Shown here one piece after another: positions 12,554 through 13,086 of a stretch of DNA of 13,086 bases. The notes beneath the pieces are model-generated. The model saw nothing but the letters and a program-made list of their open reading frames with translations. It was not told the origin of the DNA and did no database searches. The stretch comes from DATAYA01 sp036272815 (GTDB lineage Bacteria > Pseudomonadota > Alphaproteobacteria > Acetobacterales > Acetobacteraceae), in assembly GCA_036272815.1 (NCBI GenBank), contig DATAYA010000224.1:1-13086 (forward strand), read 5' to 3'. Position 1 is the stretch's first letter, and each line of letters starts with the position of its first letter. The position numbers were made by a program, and so were the translations under genes.

Positions 12554-13086
12554 GCCGCCGGCCGCTCCCGCCGGCTCTCGGTGCGCAGCTGCCCGCAGGC
12601 GGCGAGGATGTCGCGCCCGCGCGGGCTGCGTACCGGGGACGCGAAGCCCGCGTCCATCACGATCGCCGCGAACCGGTCGAGGGCCGCGCGCGTGCTCGGC
12701 TGATAGGCGCTCCCGGGCCAAGGATTGAACGGGATCAGGTTGACCTTCGCCGGGATGCCCGCGATCAGCCGGACCAACGCGCGCGCGTCCGCCTCGCTGT
12801 CATTCACACCGCGCAGCATGACGTATTCGAACGTGATCCGCCGCGCGTTGCTGGCACCCGGATAGCGCCGGCATGCCGCGATCAGCTCGGCGATCGGGTA
12901 CTTGCGGTTTAGCGGCACCAGCTCGTCGCGCAGATCGTCGCGCACCGCGTGCAACGAGACCGCGAGATTGACGCCCAGCTCCGTGCCGCAGCGGTCCATC
13001 ATCGGCACCACGCCGGAGGTCGAGAGCGTGATCCGCCGCCGCGACAGGCCGATCCCCTCGCCGTCCGAGACGATGCGCATCGCCGC
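12550..13086 (-). CDS. rlmN: Dual-specificity RNA methyltransferase RlmN, C-terminal part (5' end outside the window)
   Basis: RlmN is a radical SAM enzyme that methylates C2 of A2503 in 23S rRNA and A37 of some tRNAs. The visible 179 residues carry family motifs: VSDGEGIGLSRRRITLSTSG, GVNLAVSLHAVRDDLRDELVPLNRKYP, ITFEYVMLRGVNDSEADA, VNLIPFNPWPGS, and DILAACGQL with the catalytic C-terminal Cys (position 165 of the visible part) that forms the methylated adduct. The radical-SAM CxxxCxxC cluster lies in the missing part. The stop overlaps the next gene by GTGA. Confidence 0.95.
   Translation of the reverse strand, partial: AAMRIVSDGEGIGLSRRRITLSTSGVVPMMDRCGTELGVNLAVSLHAVRDDLRDELVPLNRKYPIAELIAACRRYPGASNARRITFEYVMLRGVNDSEADARALVRLIAGIPAKVNLIPFNPWPGSAYQPSTRAALDRFAAIVMDAGFASPVRSPRGRDILAACGQLRTESRRERPAA

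Overview
The window is GC-rich, tightly packed alphaproteobacterial chromosome. Three things point to Alphaproteobacteria: a circularly permuted (two-piece) tmRNA gene, a Tim44-like protein gene beside mltA and secB, and a dispersed repeat of the type that reads 'GLDPVIHA' when translated. Gene content and codon style suggest Rhodospirillales, probably Acetobacteraceae (inference from memory, not a search). Translational coupling is common: seven gene junctions overlap by 1 to 4 bases or are separated by only 3 bases.

Left end (1-800): the 5' part of thyX lies on the minus strand and runs off the window. Upstream of it is a small accessory patch: a decayed GIY-YIG nuclease gene (227-371) flanked by inverted 32-bp repeats (161-192 and 403-434), plus a third copy at 438-469. 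One repeat copy lies inside the thyX reading frame, in its N-terminal extension. On the plus strand follows ssrA (about 546-797), which encodes the tag ANDNHQALALAA.

Minus-strand operon (803-4292, transcribed right to left): a Tim44-like membrane protein, the lipoprotein lytic transglycosylase MltA, an orphan beta-class DNA methyltransferase, and a LutA-type CCG-domain protein. All junctions overlap or lie within 3 bases, and a plausible promoter is at 4315-4343.

Plus-strand block (4460-10465): a histidine phosphatase, the chaperone SecB, then htpG (Hsp90) behind a good promoter that also resembles a heat-shock promoter. htpG overlaps by 1 base a class V PLP enzyme, which is followed 3 bases later by a ThDP-dependent decarboxylase/synthase-like enzyme.

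Minus-strand block (10470-13086): the C-terminal half of rlmN, an Asp/Glu racemase-family protein, and a GlcD/D-2-hydroxyacid dehydrogenase-type flavoprotein, each joined to the next by a 4-base overlap. It converges on the ThDP enzyme with only 4 bases between the stop codons.

Most genes are ordinary housekeeping or metabolic genes. The most unusual material is the GIY-YIG relic framed by inverted repeats beside and inside thyX. Next are the orphan methyltransferase with an in-phase 15-bp tandem repeat in a cell-wall operon, and the PLP plus ThDP enzyme pair locked to htpG. I see no CRISPR array, phage genes, IS transposase or obvious defence island.
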